Source: CAZUDO01 sp964618895 (GTDB taxonomy: Bacteria > Desulfobacterota > Binatia > DP-6). From it: a stretch of 43,344 nt of DNA. The first letter of the stretch is position 1; each line of letters opens with the position of its first letter. A program made the translations under genes and the position numbers. This document shows positions 1-9,708 of the stretch, piece by piece. Under the pieces are notes generated by a model. It worked only from the letters and a program-made list of their open reading frames with translations, was not told the origin of the DNA and ran no database searches. The stretch is from positions 1 to 43,344 of the forward strand of contig CAZUDO010000131.1 in NCBI GenBank assembly GCA_964618895.1, in the 5' to 3' direction.

Positions 1-188
1 GGGCTTCATGGTCCAGATATACGTCGGTTAATGGACCAAATTCAATCCCACCGCTCGACGCAGGAACTTCGGGAACTCGCGCACGACCCGCGCTGGTAGG
101 ACCAAAACTGGCGCAAGCTACGCACTTCTGAATCTGAGCCGTGGCGCCGGCGGGCGGGGTCGGCGAGCGCGGGGAAGAGGTGGGACGC

Positions 189-2750
189 CTACGGGGCCAG
201 CGGGCAGCCGTTCACCTGATCGGGATCCGAGCAGTACCAGCTCCCCAGCAGGAGGAACATCTCGTCCGCGGTTGTGACCCCACCGCGCAGCGGGCAGGCG
301 TCGCACAGCCCGTCGCTCAGACCCGGCTGCGAGTCACAGAACGAGTGGTTGGGCTCGGTGCCCGCGGCCCCGCACACCCGTCCCTTGTTCGGCCCGTCCA
401 TGCAGGCCGCCCGATTGGCGGCGCACGGCCCGCCCGGCGCGATCCCTGCGAACAGCGGCGTCGGCGGCGACGTCGAGCGCCGCTTCACATGCTCCGGATT
501 CTCGAACCCGTTGTCGTACAGCGCGCAGTACTTGACGGTCCGGCTCGCCGGATCGTCCTGTGTCAGGTCGCGCGGTGGATCGTAGCCGAACTGGATGGGG
601 TCATCGTACTCGGTCGTGGTAGCGACCGCCGGGCGCGAGTCGTCCGGACGGCACGCCGGGTTCGGCTGACGGCACCCCGCGAAGCCCCCCGGTTGTATGG
701 CGCACGGCGTGCAACTGCTGTTCGGCGGCTCCCAGATCCGGAAGCGTACGCCGCGCTTGTGGGTGTGCGAGCTCAGCCCGGTGAGCGCCGCCCCCTTGGG
801 CAGGGTGAACGTGCCGCAGTACTCGCGCTGCTCGAAGGGCGGCACGTCTTGGGTGAAGATGTAGCGGGAGTCGAATATCCCCCGGGCAATGAACCGACGC
901 TCCTGCGGCGTCTTCGCGAAAAGCACGTTGAAATACTGCTCGTTGGTGGTCGGCTGGCTGGTCACGTTGAAGGCGTGCGAGTTCCAGACCATCGTGCCCT
1001 TGACGGGGAAGACCCCGAAGGCCCCGCTCGCATAGCGCGAGTCGAAATAGGGCTGCTGCGAGCCGCCGACCGAGGGGGCGTTGTCGCTGCCCATCCCCGT
1101 GATGTCGAAGCCGTAGTCGTCTGGACCGAAGAGGAGGCACGCGATACTCCGCTGGATGCGTCCGGCACACGCGCTGCCGGGGCACTGCGTGGCCGGGCCG
1201 GCCGGATCGCATGCCTGCTGGGCCAGCTCCCCGCCCCGACACGTGAAGGGCCCGAAGCCTTGCATGTATTCGGAGGAGCCGACCAGGTACTGCCCCCGGT
1301 AGATGTGGATGATGCTGTGGTGGGAGTTCGGGTCCTGCGTCAGCTCGGTCCGGTTCAAGTAGAAGCACTTGTTCCCAAGGCCCCAGTATGCCGGGCAATC
1401 GAACTGCTGCTCCACCGGGATCTGGTTGGAGAAGTCGAAGTAGGTGGCCTGGCAGATCTCGTCCTCGCCGTTGCGCCCGGTGGCGGGATCGCGGGGCTGG
1501 ATCGTCCAGGGCGGCGCATAGAACTGCACCCCATCGGTCGTGGCCGGCGGCGCCGGCGGGATGATTTTGATGGGGTCGCCGGGTGGCAGGCACGCGGACA
1601 GCATCTCGGCGGTGCCCGCGATCGTCCCCTCCGAGGGCGCCCCGGCATGGATCCAGCGTTTGAGCACCTCCAGCTCGTCCTCCGACAGGGGAGCGAACCC
1701 GAAGGGCATGGGAGTGCCCACGTCCGAGGCCCTCAGCACCCGGATGGCATCCGCGTACGCCTCGGGGTCGGTGGCCTTGGCGAGCTTGAGCCAGAGGAAG
1801 CTCTCCGTCGGTCGGCCGAGCTTCACGCGCCCGACGGCGGGGTTGGCGTGGGACGGCACCCCGCCGTGCCCGTCGCCCACCAGGGCCTGGTACGCCGCGC
1901 CCGGACGGAGATCGAGTCCCCCCTGCGGGAGCGATCCGCCATGGCACGAAGGGTTGGTGCACTGGTGCCGGGCGAAGATACCCTGCTGGATCGCGTCCCA
2001 GGTGCTCGTGTACCGCGCACCCTGGCACTCGCAGGTGCGCTCGTCGACGGTGCAGTCGTCGGTGCAGGCACAGTCCGCGAACGCGCCCATCACCGAGCCG
2101 TCGCATTGCTCGTCGCACTCGGCGTCGATCTGTCCGTTGCCGCAGAGCGGCTCGCATACCGCGTGGGGGAGCGTCGTCGAGGTGGCCGTGGTCCCGGTGC
2201 TGGTCGTGATCGTGGTCGTAGTCGCCGGCGGTGACACGACCGCGATGACGTGGCAGTCGGAATCGCAGGTGGGGCCAGGGGGGTCACAGCTCTCGCCGAT
2301 CTCCTGGTCGACGATGCGATCGCCGCAGTCCGACAGCTCGGCGTCGATGTCGCTGGGCTTCCACTTCTTGGCACGGATGCGGATTCCCGTCATGCGCGTG
2401 CAGCCGGCGTCGATCTTGGCCTTCAGCCGGATTCGCTTGAGCCCACCGCACGCCTTCCACTTGGCGGTCAGCGTCATGCTCCCGTCGCGGGCAGGCTTGA
2501 GCTTGACGGGCGCGGCCGTGCAGCCGGCGATGCCCACCGACCCGCCCAGCAGCACGACGGAGTCGACGCCGGGCGTACCAACCGGGGCCTGCGTCAAGCG
2601 CGCACCGTTCTTGACGAAGAACCGCCCGTTGGGCGAGCACCCCAGGACCGGCTTCCTGTTCGCCGCCAACGCCGGGGGCGCTGACCCGGTCGGGCCGGCG
2701 ACCGCCAAGGCGATCGCGCCGATCATGAGGAAGCGAGGGGTCGAGGTCAT
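189..2750 (-). CDS. Secreted heme c / type II copper monooxygenase-like fusion protein
   Basis: 853 aa with a Sec signal peptide (about residues 1-29, ending ALA). A Cys-rich region leads to a c-type heme-like site of the C-x4-C-H form (C264, C269, H270; CTNPSCH). The C-terminal half carries motifs of the PHM/DBM family of ascorbate-dependent copper monooxygenases: His-His at 477-478, His592 (NSHAFN), His-x-His at 662/664 (SHTHKRG) and a DEM motif with Met831 near the end. In PHM the corresponding ligands are HH, H, HxH and a Met in a DEM motif, and the spacing from the third His to the HxH pair is 70 residues, as here. A Cys-rich insertion separates HH from H592. I infer a periplasmic or extracellular copper redox enzyme with a heme electron-transfer module; the substrate is unknown. 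A GGAGG lies 11 nt before the ATG. Confidence 0.8.
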   Translation of the reverse strand: MTSTPRFLMIGAIALAVAGPTGSAPPALAANRKPVLGCSPNGRFFVKNGARLTQAPVGTPGVDSVVLLGGSVGIAGCTAAPVKLKPARDGSMTLTAKWKACGGLKRIRLKAKIDAGCTRMTGIRIRAKKWKPSDIDAELSDCGDRIVDQEIGESCDPPGPTCDSDCHVIAVVSPPATTTTITTSTGTTATSTTLPHAVCEPLCGNGQIDAECDEQCDGSVMGAFADCACTDDCTVDERTCECQGARYTSTWDAIQQGIFARHQCTNPSCHGGSLPQGGLDLRPGAAYQALVGDGHGGVPSHANPAVGRVKLGRPTESFLWLKLAKATDPEAYADAIRVLRASDVGTPMPFGFAPLSEDELEVLKRWIHAGAPSEGTIAGTAEMLSACLPPGDPIKIIPPAPPATTDGVQFYAPPWTIQPRDPATGRNGEDEICQATYFDFSNQIPVEQQFDCPAYWGLGNKCFYLNRTELTQDPNSHHSIIHIYRGQYLVGSSEYMQGFGPFTCRGGELAQQACDPAGPATQCPGSACAGRIQRSIACLLFGPDDYGFDITGMGSDNAPSVGGSQQPYFDSRYASGAFGVFPVKGTMVWNSHAFNVTSQPTTNEQYFNVLFAKTPQERRFIARGIFDSRYIFTQDVPPFEQREYCGTFTLPKGAALTGLSSHTHKRGVRFRIWEPPNSSCTPCAIQPGGFAGCRQPNPACRPDDSRPAVATTTEYDDPIQFGYDPPRDLTQDDPASRTVKYCALYDNGFENPEHVKRRSTSPPTPLFAGIAPGGPCAANRAACMDGPNKGRVCGAAGTEPNHSFCDSQPGLSDGLCDACPLRGGVTTADEMFLLLGSWYCSDPDQVNGCPLAP

Positions 2751-2971
2751 CCGGATAGGCCTCCCTTGGCGTTATCGTTACTCGGGCGAGGGCTATCCGA
2801 AATATCCACTCGCAAGCAAATGGAATATCAGCCCAGCGGCTGAACGGTCGTAACGCGGTACCGAGTGGGCAGCCGGGGTAACCAACGAGCGTTGGGCACG
2901 GGGGACGCAAGACTTCGTGATCGACGGCGTCGGCAGGGCCCTTGACCGACTGTCGAACGTAGCACCCCAGC

Positions 2972-4003
2972 CTACGCCACCGGCGGGTCCGCCACCTTCA
3001 CCACCAGCTTGCCGACGTTCCCCCCGTCGAACAGCTGGTTGATCGCCACCGGCGCCTGCTCGAGGCCGTCGACGACGGTCTCGCGGTGCTTCAGCTTCCC
3101 CTCCATCATCCACTGCGCGAGCTGCATCGCCGCCTCGGGGAAGCGCGGCAGGTAGTCGATCACGATGAAGCCCTGCACGCGCAGCCGCTTCATCAGGATC
3201 ACGTCGAACCGGCCGCGCATGGGCTCGCCCGTATTGTAGCCCGAGATCAGGCCGCACAGGACGACGCGGCCACCCTGGTTCATGCGTGCCATCACCTCGT
3301 CCATGATCTCGCCGCCGACGTTCTCGAAGTTCACGTCGATGCCCGCCGGGCAGGCGGCGCGGAGCCGCGCCTGCCAGTCGGGGCGTTTGTAGTCGACGGC
3401 GGCATCGAAGCCGAGGTCGTTCACGATCCAGGCGCACTTCTCGGGGCCGCCCGCAATGCCGACCACGCGGCAGCCCTTCAGCTTCGCGATCTGCCCGACG
3501 ACCGACCCGGTCGCGCCCGCGGCGGCCGATACCACCACCGTCTCCCCCGCCTGCGGCTGGCCGATGTCGAGGAGGCCGAAGTACGCCGTGATCCCGGTGA
3601 TGCCGAGCACACCGAGCAGCGCGGGGAGCGGCACCGGCAGCCCTTTCGGGAGCGGCGTCAACCCGCCGAGGCCGCTGCCGTCGGTGACCACGTAGTCCTG
3701 CCAGCCGGTCAAGCCGGTCACGAGATCGCCCACCTGGTACTGCGGCGTGTTGGAGGCGACGATCTGCGCCAGCCCCGCGCCGCGCATCACCTCGCCGAGC
3801 GCGACCGGCGGCATGTACTGCTCGATGTCGGTCATCCAGATGCGGTTCGTCGGATCGAGGCTCAGGTACAGCACTCGTGCAACCGCCTGACCCGGACCGG
3901 GACGGGGCACGTCGGTCTCCACCAGCTCGAAGTCCGTCGGCTTGATGCGCCCCACGGGTCGCGCGCGCAGGCGGAACTGACGATTGCGTGCGGCAGGTGC
4001 CAT
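2972..4003 (-). CDS. NADP-dependent MDR-family oxidoreductase
   Basis: 343 aa medium-chain dehydrogenase/reductase of the zinc-independent leukotriene B4 dehydrogenase / curcumin reductase-like group. The N-terminal GroES-like part contains the LYLSLDPTNRIWM segment typical of this group. The Rossmann part has the nucleotide-binding stretch VSAAAGATGSVVGQIAKLKG (about 160-180) and FENVGGEIMDEV. It probably reduces an alpha,beta-unsaturated ketone or a quinone with NADPH in the cytoplasm. The ATG at 4003 fits the family N-terminus (RNRQFRLRARPVG). It begins 11 nt after the stop of the upstream amidohydrolase, so the two are probably one operon. Confidence 0.9.
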   Translation of the reverse strand: MAPAARNRQFRLRARPVGRIKPTDFELVETDVPRPGPGQAVARVLYLSLDPTNRIWMTDIEQYMPPVALGEVMRGAGLAQIVASNTPQYQVGDLVTGLTGWQDYVVTDGSGLGGLTPLPKGLPVPLPALLGVLGITGITAYFGLLDIGQPQAGETVVVSAAAGATGSVVGQIAKLKGCRVVGIAGGPEKCAWIVNDLGFDAAVDYKRPDWQARLRAACPAGIDVNFENVGGEIMDEVMARMNQGGRVVLCGLISGYNTGEPMRGRFDVILMKRLRVQGFIVIDYLPRFPEAAMQLAQWMMEGKLKHRETVVDGLEQAPVAINQLFDGGNVGKLVVKVADPPVA

Positions 4004-4014
4004 GACGTCTCCTC

Positions 4015-5703
4015 TCACGCCGCCCGTCCGCCGCGGAGCACGCGGCCGGGCAAGGGTCCATCGGGCGCGACCACATCGCGCCCGCTGCGGCGAATGATCC
4101 GGCCGTTCACGATGACGGCCTCGATCCCGGTCGCATCCGCCACCAGACGCGGGGCGCCTGCCGGCAGGTCGTGTACACGCCGGAGCGCGCTCGCCCCGAC
4201 GGTCGTCGGATCGAACACGACCACGTCCGCCGGCAGCCCCGGCGCCAGGCGGCCACGGTCGGTGATGCCGAACACCTCGGCCGGGCGCGAGGTGAGCATG
4301 CGCACGGCCTCCTCCATCGACAGCGTGCCCTTCTCCCGCACCCAGCGCCCGAGGAGATGGGTCGAGAAGCAGGCGTCGCACAGCTGGCTCGCGTGCGCGC
4401 CGGCGTCCGACAGGCCGAGCACGGTGTGCGGGTCGACGAGTAGCTCGGCCACCTCGTCCTCGTCGTAGTTGAGGATGGCCATGCGGAAGCGCGCCGCCAG
4501 ATCCGAGGCGACGGACAGGTCGAGCAGGAGCAGCGCAGGATGCACGCCGCGCTCGCGCGCCACCTCGGCGAGCGGCCGTTCCTCGAGCGCGGGCTCGCGC
4601 GGCGAGAACGTGATGCAGGTACGCGCCGTGAAGCCGCGGAACGGCCCCGCCATGTCGGACTGGAGCGTCTCCACCAGGGCGCGGCGGAACTCGGGATCGC
4701 GGTAGAGGCGGAGCTTGCCCTCCCGATCCGCCGCCGACACCGGCCGCATCACCGGCAACGATTCCAGGACGAACGGCTCCGCCATGTCGAACTCGAAGTT
4801 GAGTGGCCGGCAGGTCACCTGCGGCACGATCTGGAAGCCGTCGCGGATCAGCTCGATCGAGCGCGCCAGCAGCATGCGATGCGAGCCGGGGCCGAGCAGC
4901 CCGGCCAGAAGCGCCGTCCACGTGACCGGCCGGCCGGTGGTACGCGACAGCCCGGCGAATTCGTCGAAAAAAAGGCCGGGGCCGACGGTCGCCTGCACGA
5001 TCCCCTTTCCCGCCTCGCCGAGCGCACCCGCAAGCGCGGCGATCTCGTCCAGCCCGGCGACGCGGCTGGGCACGGGCTTGCCGGCGTAGCCGACGTGCGT
5101 CGGCGCCTTCGAGGTCGCGAACCCCACCGCGCCGGCCGCGATCGCCTCCGCCACCAGCGCACGCATGCGGGCGATCTCGTCGGCGGTCGCCAGACGCTCC
5201 GTCGCCTCCTCCCCCATCACGTAGAGCCGCACCGGGGTGTGCCCCACCAGCACGCCGACGTTGATCGCCGTGCCGATGCGCTCGACGGCGTCGAGGTACT
5301 GCGGAAAGGTCTCGAACGGCCAGTCGGTCCCGACCCCGGCCTCGAGTGCCGCCAGGCTCATCCCCTCGACCTTCTCGAGCGTCCGCAGCACCAGCCCGCG
5401 ATGCTCGGGCCGCGTCGGCGCCACCCCGAAACCGCAGTTGCCCATGACGACGGTGGTCACCCCGTGCCACGGCGAGATCGACAGCATCCGATCCCACATC
5501 ACCTGCGCATCGTAGTGCGTGTGGATGTCGACAAACCCCGGCGCCACCACCAGACCGTCCGCATCGATGGTCGTAGTCGCGCGCGCGTCGAGCCTACCGA
5601 TCGCTACCACGCGCCCGCCAAGGATGCCCACATCGGCCACACGCCCCGGCGTCCCGGTCCCATCGACCACGGTACCGCCCCTGATCGCCAGATCGAGATC
5701 CAT
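4015..5703 (-). CDS. N-acyl-D-amino-acid deacylase family amidohydrolase
   Basis: 562 aa from ATG 5703; an in-frame upstream ATG at 5739 is less likely because the family normally starts near the LAIRGGTVVDGTG beta-strand. The metal-binding HxH is at 61/63 (GFVDIHTHYDAQ). The D-aminoacylase-type NCGFG cysteine motif follows, and a LSDAGAH segment lies near the C-terminus. The family hydrolyses N-acyl-D-amino acids or related cyclic amides in a metal-dependent TIM barrel. No signal peptide is seen, so it is cytoplasmic. It is followed at 11 nt by an MDR oxidoreductase, suggesting a joint catabolic role, though the substrate cannot be named. A decayed fragment resembling its central part is found at 23058-23205. 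Confidence 0.88.
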   Translation of the reverse strand: MDLDLAIRGGTVVDGTGTPGRVADVGILGGRVVAIGRLDARATTTIDADGLVVAPGFVDIHTHYDAQVMWDRMLSISPWHGVTTVVMGNCGFGVAPTRPEHRGLVLRTLEKVEGMSLAALEAGVGTDWPFETFPQYLDAVERIGTAINVGVLVGHTPVRLYVMGEEATERLATADEIARMRALVAEAIAAGAVGFATSKAPTHVGYAGKPVPSRVAGLDEIAALAGALGEAGKGIVQATVGPGLFFDEFAGLSRTTGRPVTWTALLAGLLGPGSHRMLLARSIELIRDGFQIVPQVTCRPLNFEFDMAEPFVLESLPVMRPVSAADREGKLRLYRDPEFRRALVETLQSDMAGPFRGFTARTCITFSPREPALEERPLAEVARERGVHPALLLLDLSVASDLAARFRMAILNYDEDEVAELLVDPHTVLGLSDAGAHASQLCDACFSTHLLGRWVREKGTLSMEEAVRMLTSRPAEVFGITDRGRLAPGLPADVVVFDPTTVGASALRRVHDLPAGAPRLVADATGIEAVIVNGRIIRRSGRDVVAPDGPLPGRVLRGGRAA

Positions 5704-5773
5704 CCCGGCACACTGCACCCGCACCGCCGCCGCCGTCAATCGACCGGGATCGAGCCGTATCCGCCGGTGCGTT

Positions 5774-6985
5774 CTAGAACGTGAACTCCAGCTCCGCCGT
5801 CGGGATGACGTCCGCCCGCAACCCCTGGCGATTGAGGGGGATGAGCGCGTTCAGCGAGATCACGCCCGCGGCGGTGAAGCGCCACCGGAGGCCGGCGGAG
5901 AAGTCGAACAGGTCGTTGCGCTCGATCTGCGTGAAGAAGGGGACGCGGATGCGATCGCTCTGCGCCGCCAGCTCGTGCCGGCCGAGGAACACGATGGCCG
6001 CGGTCAACGGCTCGGCGACGGCCGCGGTGCCGCCGGCGGCCCAGCGCAGGATGCTGCGGTCGACGTCGTTCGCGTCGAAGTCCACGCCGGCATTGGCGAG
6101 CAGCTCCACACGATCCCTGACGGTGCGGGACGCGATCAGCATCGGCTGCACGCGCGTCGTGCCCGTTCCCTGGAAGTCGTCGCGCCGCCCGCTGGGCAGG
6201 CTGAGCCCGAGCCCGGCGGCAAGGTTTGCCGGGGCGCCACGATGCAGCACGTACTTGGTGCGCAGCAGCAGGTCGCCGACGCCCGCGCTGGTGGCTGATG
6301 CCGACCGGTCGTCGGTGCCGGCCGCCGGATCGCCGGGCGGGAGCGTAAACTGCGGCAGCCGCGGGTCGGGTACGCGCGTTCGCGCGCCCAGGTGGAGGGA
6401 GGTGCGCAGGACGGGGAGGGTCGCGCTCACATCCAGGTCGGGCGTGACGCCATAGGTGAGGCTCGGCGTCGCGATGTGCGCGGTCACGTCGATGTCGACG
6501 CTGACCCGCACAGGCAGGAAGGTCGTGACCCGGCCGTCCTGGAGTCGGACGCCGCCCGGCACCGGGAGGAAGAGCAACCGGCCCTGCACCTTGGGGGCGT
6601 TCACGAGGTCATCCAGGGGTTTCGCGTTGATCGTATCGAGATGGACGAACGAGTAGCTGACCCAGAAGTTGACCTGGCCGCGACCCAAGGTCTCCGCACG
6701 CTCGCCCAGGATGGGGCCAAGGACCCCACGGCGGCGTTCGAGCGTGTCGAAGGCCGGATTGTAGGCGTATGTCACGCTCGAGCTCGCGGAGGCGATCGGG
6801 TAGGTCGAGGCGACGGTGTTCGCGAACGCCGGACCCAGCGGCGCCAGCCCCAGTTGGGCGAATTGCGGGCTGTCGAACACGTCGGCCAGGGAGGCTGCCG
6901 CGACGGCGGGGGCGACCAGCGCAGCGAGGAGCGCCAGCAGGACACCGGTGGAACGCGAAATCACTGCGGACCTGCGAAGCGCCAT
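5774..6985 (-). CDS. Outer-membrane beta-barrel protein (phenol MetA-pathway/transporter-like)
   Basis: 403 aa. Signal peptide about 1-30 (hydrophobic VLLALLAALVAPAVAAA). The rest is alternating amphipathic strands (for example GQVNFWVSYSFVHLDT and PSLTYGVTPDLDVSATLPVL) and the last residue is Phe (AELEFTF), the usual outer-membrane barrel sorting signal. The pattern, including a GVGDLLLRTKYVL segment, resembles the MetA-pathway phenol degradation / putative outer-membrane transporter family. Its first 25 nt overlap the 3' end of the upstream pseudo-cyclase gene, so the two are probably translationally coupled. Cargo is unknown. Confidence 0.72.
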   Translation of the reverse strand: MALRRSAVISRSTGVLLALLAALVAPAVAAASLADVFDSPQFAQLGLAPLGPAFANTVASTYPIASASSSVTYAYNPAFDTLERRRGVLGPILGERAETLGRGQVNFWVSYSFVHLDTINAKPLDDLVNAPKVQGRLLFLPVPGGVRLQDGRVTTFLPVRVSVDIDVTAHIATPSLTYGVTPDLDVSATLPVLRTSLHLGARTRVPDPRLPQFTLPPGDPAAGTDDRSASATSAGVGDLLLRTKYVLHRGAPANLAAGLGLSLPSGRRDDFQGTGTTRVQPMLIASRTVRDRVELLANAGVDFDANDVDRSILRWAAGGTAAVAEPLTAAIVFLGRHELAAQSDRIRVPFFTQIERNDLFDFSAGLRWRFTAAGVISLNALIPLNRQGLRADVIPTAELEFTF

Positions 6986-8409
6986 ACGCCGGCCTCGCGC
7001 CGGAGCCGGCGCGTCACCCGGAGCGAAACATGGTGCGGACGTCCCGTCGGAACATCGACGAAGTCGTCGGTCCGCGTGTAGCTCACCACCGATTCCTCGC
7101 CGACGATGGCGACGTCGATGTTGTCGATACGCATGCGAAGATCGTACACTTCCGAGAAATACCGCTCCAGGGCAGCGCGCTGCTCGGGTGAGAACACCTG
7201 ATAGAAGACCCCGAGGGCAGCAACGTCGCGTGCCTCCGTCGCCCGGCGATACTCCTCGAGGAACTCCGAGACCGCCCTGCTGGCGTCGTCGGCGTAGGCG
7301 ACGGTCGCGCCGAGACCGGACCGTGGGCGCGGTTTGCCACCGCCGTCGCCGGGCGACGCGGGTGCCTCTGATCCACCTGCGCCCTCCACGTCGAGCAGGC
7401 GGCGGAAGGCATACGGGTCGCTCGCCCGCCGGGCGGCGAGCCGCCGTTCGTCCTCGGCGGAGAGCGGGACGTGGAGCTTCGCGATCACCCCCAGGACGAC
7501 CTCCCTCTCGAGCGCGAGGAAGTCGTCCTCCCGGCCGACCGCCGTATAGGCCCCCTCGAGGAGGCCGGACGCGACGTCGACGATCCGCGCCTCGAGCCGC
7601 ACCGACTCGCCGACGACGAGGACCGCCCCACTCAGCATCTTCTCGATGCCCAGGCGATTCGCGACCTCGATCTCGCTGAGACCCTCCTGGTTCATGAGAA
7701 AATCGAGGAACTCCTGCGAGTACACCTTCACGCTCGAGAGCTCGCTCAGCAGCGTATTGAGGCCCCCGCGCAACGCGATACCGATCCACGCGTGCTCCGG
7801 GTCGGTCCGGGACGATCGGAACGGCCCGACGCCGAGGGTCACCTTTCGGCGTGCACCCTCCCGCCGGAAATGGCGCGTCGTCATCCAGGCCGCCGCACCC
7901 ACTCCGCCCGCCGCCGTCGCCAGCACCGCCACCACCAGCCGTCGACGGCCGAGCGAGGGCCCGGGGGGACGTGGCACGAGGAGCTGCACCCCATCGGCCG
8001 TCTCGGGCACGACGTCACGAAGCGGCCCGATCAGCTCCAGCGCGGCGGGGTCGAGCGCCGTCGTGCCTGGGCGGGCCAGCCGGGCCAGTGCGGTAGCCCG
8101 GTCGATCGCGATCCCCGTCGCAGCGCTCCCGGCGGTCATCACGATCTTGCCGACGTGCAAACCGACCCGCCACCGCGGCAGGGCGGGGGTGGCGGGGACA
8201 CTGGTGTGGAGGCGCGTTGCGGCCGCGACCGCGGCGGTGGGATGGTCGAAACCGGCCACCACGGTCCGGGGCCCGAGCCCCTCCGCGTCCCCATTCAGGG
8301 CGCGCAGGAGGACGAGCGCACGGTCGACCACCTCCTGCTCGTCGGTGTCGAGTTCTGCCAGCAGCAGCGCGGCGATGTGCCGACCGTAGCCTTCGTCCCC
8401 CGCGACCAC
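6961..8409 (-). CDS. Membrane pseudo-nucleotidyl-cyclase with TolB-like and SnoaL-like domains
   Basis: 482 aa from a GTG at 8409, placed 7 nt after the upstream stop. Residues 1-135 look like a class III nucleotidyl cyclase homology domain: the WRVGLHVGKIV strand and GIAIDRATALARLARPG match the usual LHTGEV and AARLAALAGPG blocks. The two metal-binding aspartate motifs are not recognisable, so it is probably inactive. A transmembrane helix (about 155-178) leads to a TolB/FlgO-type N-terminal-like domain (about 189-330; GIALRGGLNTLLSEL) and a C-terminal SnoaL/NTF2-like domain (about 377-482). Topology suggests cytoplasmic sensing with periplasmic domains, or the reverse. It lies between the regulators upstream and the outer-membrane barrel downstream. 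Confidence 0.68.
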   Translation of the reverse strand: MVAGDEGYGRHIAALLLAELDTDEQEVVDRALVLLRALNGDAEGLGPRTVVAGFDHPTAAVAAATRLHTSVPATPALPRWRVGLHVGKIVMTAGSAATGIAIDRATALARLARPGTTALDPAALELIGPLRDVVPETADGVQLLVPRPPGPSLGRRRLVVAVLATAAGGVGAAAWMTTRHFRREGARRKVTLGVGPFRSSRTDPEHAWIGIALRGGLNTLLSELSSVKVYSQEFLDFLMNQEGLSEIEVANRLGIEKMLSGAVLVVGESVRLEARIVDVASGLLEGAYTAVGREDDFLALEREVVLGVIAKLHVPLSAEDERRLAARRASDPYAFRRLLDVEGAGGSEAPASPGDGGGKPRPRSGLGATVAYADDASRAVSEFLEEYRRATEARDVAALGVFYQVFSPEQRAALERYFSEVYDLRMRIDNIDVAIVGEESVVSYTRTDDFVDVPTGRPHHVSLRVTRRLRREAGVWRFAGPQ

Positions 8410-8416
8410 CCGGCGA

Positions 8417-9625
8417 CTACGCCTTCCGCTCGCGCTCGTAAGTCGCTCGCGCAGCCGCGGCCGGGTCGTACATGCACCGGTACCCAGTCGACACGCCCGC
8501 AGTGAGGTGCGCGCCGAGCGGAGGGTGATGCTTCGCGATCTGGGCGATCGCCGACCGGATGCGCTGCGTGATCGCCACGCGCAGCCGCTCGGCGTCTGCC
8601 GCGGCCCGCCGGACACGGCCCCCGAGGCCGACCGCGGCCCGGAGCTCATCCTCGAGGAGCTCGATCTCTGCTCGCATCTCGTCGGCCCGCGCGAGGTCAC
8701 GGCGCGCCTCGGCGTCTTCGCGCTGCTCGCGCAGCTCGACCAATCGGCGCTGATACTCACGCCGGGCTCGGGCGTCGAGCACTTCGCCCGCATCTCCCGG
8801 TGCCGCCAGCGACCCGGGTTCGGCGGCCGGGCTACTGCGGCTGCCGGCCGACCCGCCCGATGGGGTGATCGCGTCCAGCGCGCTCACATGGATATCCTGG
8901 CCGGGGCTCTGGATGAGATGGGCCAGCAGAGCCAGGCCGCGCGAGTGCCGGAGCAGCACGGACTGGCCGTCGTATTCGATGCGCCAGCCGTCGCTCTGGC
9001 GCTCCAACTGGACGCCCGGAGCAGGCCGTGGTGCAGCAGCGCCGTCGCGCTCTGTCCGTTCGGTGGGCGAGACGGCAGCAGGGCGCGCGTCCGCCACGAG
9101 CCAGCGGAACGCCACTGCCGACTCGGCGCGTGCCCGCGGATGTGCGCGGCCTACGCGCCAACGCTCGACCGAATAGCCCGCCGCCATGGCCGCCGGCACG
9201 AGCAGCCAGAGGGTGGGGGCGTTAATCGCCAGCTGTGTCACGCCGAGGACAATGGTCATCGACAACCCGGCGAGCCCAGCCGCCGCGAAACGGGCGGGGT
9301 CGGTCCAGGTGAGCACGTACTCGCAGGCGGCGTCACCACGCGTGACGCAGGCCGGCTCCCTGAGCGCCACCCAGGATGCTCCGGAGGCCGATACCACACC
9401 GAGCGCCCAGGCTTGACGGCGGACGCACGTCGCGTGATCGTCCGCGCGGGCAGTCGCGAACTCCAGACGAACCGACCCTCTCCGGCGCTCACGTACGACG
9501 AACCGTCCGGTCCCGATCCTGCGCGATGGATGCCATGCCGCCAGCCGGAACACCAGCCCAGGTGACGTGGCACGACGAACATGGGGCCAGCGGGTGCTTG
9601 AGGGAGGTGCCATGGGAGAGGACAC
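8417..9625 (-). CDS. Membrane regulator with partial V4R-like sensor and coiled-coil C-terminus
   Basis: 402 aa; the start is uncertain. About residues 30-106 match only the second half of a V4R/heme-NO-binding-associated-like sensor, ending in the typical Cys-x3-Gly-Asp-x2-Cys-Glu (CVTRGDAACEY). Two hydrophobic segments follow (112-155). Then comes a winged-helix-like module (about 205-255; WRIEYDGQSVLLRHSRG followed by LALLAHLIQSPG), a charged coiled coil (280-345) and a conserved tail ending in YRCMYDP. The last three modules recur, in the same order, in the next protein upstream (9709-10329), and I have seen the combination at the end of large bacterial ATPase/cyclase regulators. Function is unknown; probably a signal-transducing partner of the pseudo-cyclase that follows 7 nt downstream. 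Confidence 0.6.
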   Translation of the reverse strand: MSSPMAPPSSTRWPHVRRATSPGLVFRLAAWHPSRRIGTGRFVVRERRRGSVRLEFATARADDHATCVRRQAWALGVVSASGASWVALREPACVTRGDAACEYVLTWTDPARFAAAGLAGLSMTIVLGVTQLAINAPTLWLLVPAAMAAGYSVERWRVGRAHPRARAESAVAFRWLVADARPAAVSPTERTERDGAAAPRPAPGVQLERQSDGWRIEYDGQSVLLRHSRGLALLAHLIQSPGQDIHVSALDAITPSGGSAGSRSSPAAEPGSLAAPGDAGEVLDARARREYQRRLVELREQREDAEARRDLARADEMRAEIELLEDELRAAVGLGGRVRRAAADAERLRVAITQRIRSAIAQIAKHHPPLGAHLTAGVSTGYRCMYDPAAAARATYERERKA

Positions 9626-9708
9626 GGCCTGGGCACGACGTGGTTTACCGCCGCCGCCCGCGAGTTGTCCACCGCATCACCCCGCGTCGTCACAACCATG
9701 GTCACTCC

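Noticed and set aside
9..37. Short inverted repeat TGGTCCA/TGGACCA at the left edge of the window.
   Set aside because: Seven-bp arms with a 15-nt loop and no U-tract are too weak to call a terminator, although it lies downstream of the copper protein gene.
7253..7310. YADD-like tetrapeptide suggesting a reverse transcriptase.
   Set aside because: It occurs in a helix preceding the SnoaL-like domain of the pseudo-cyclase; no other RT motifs are present.
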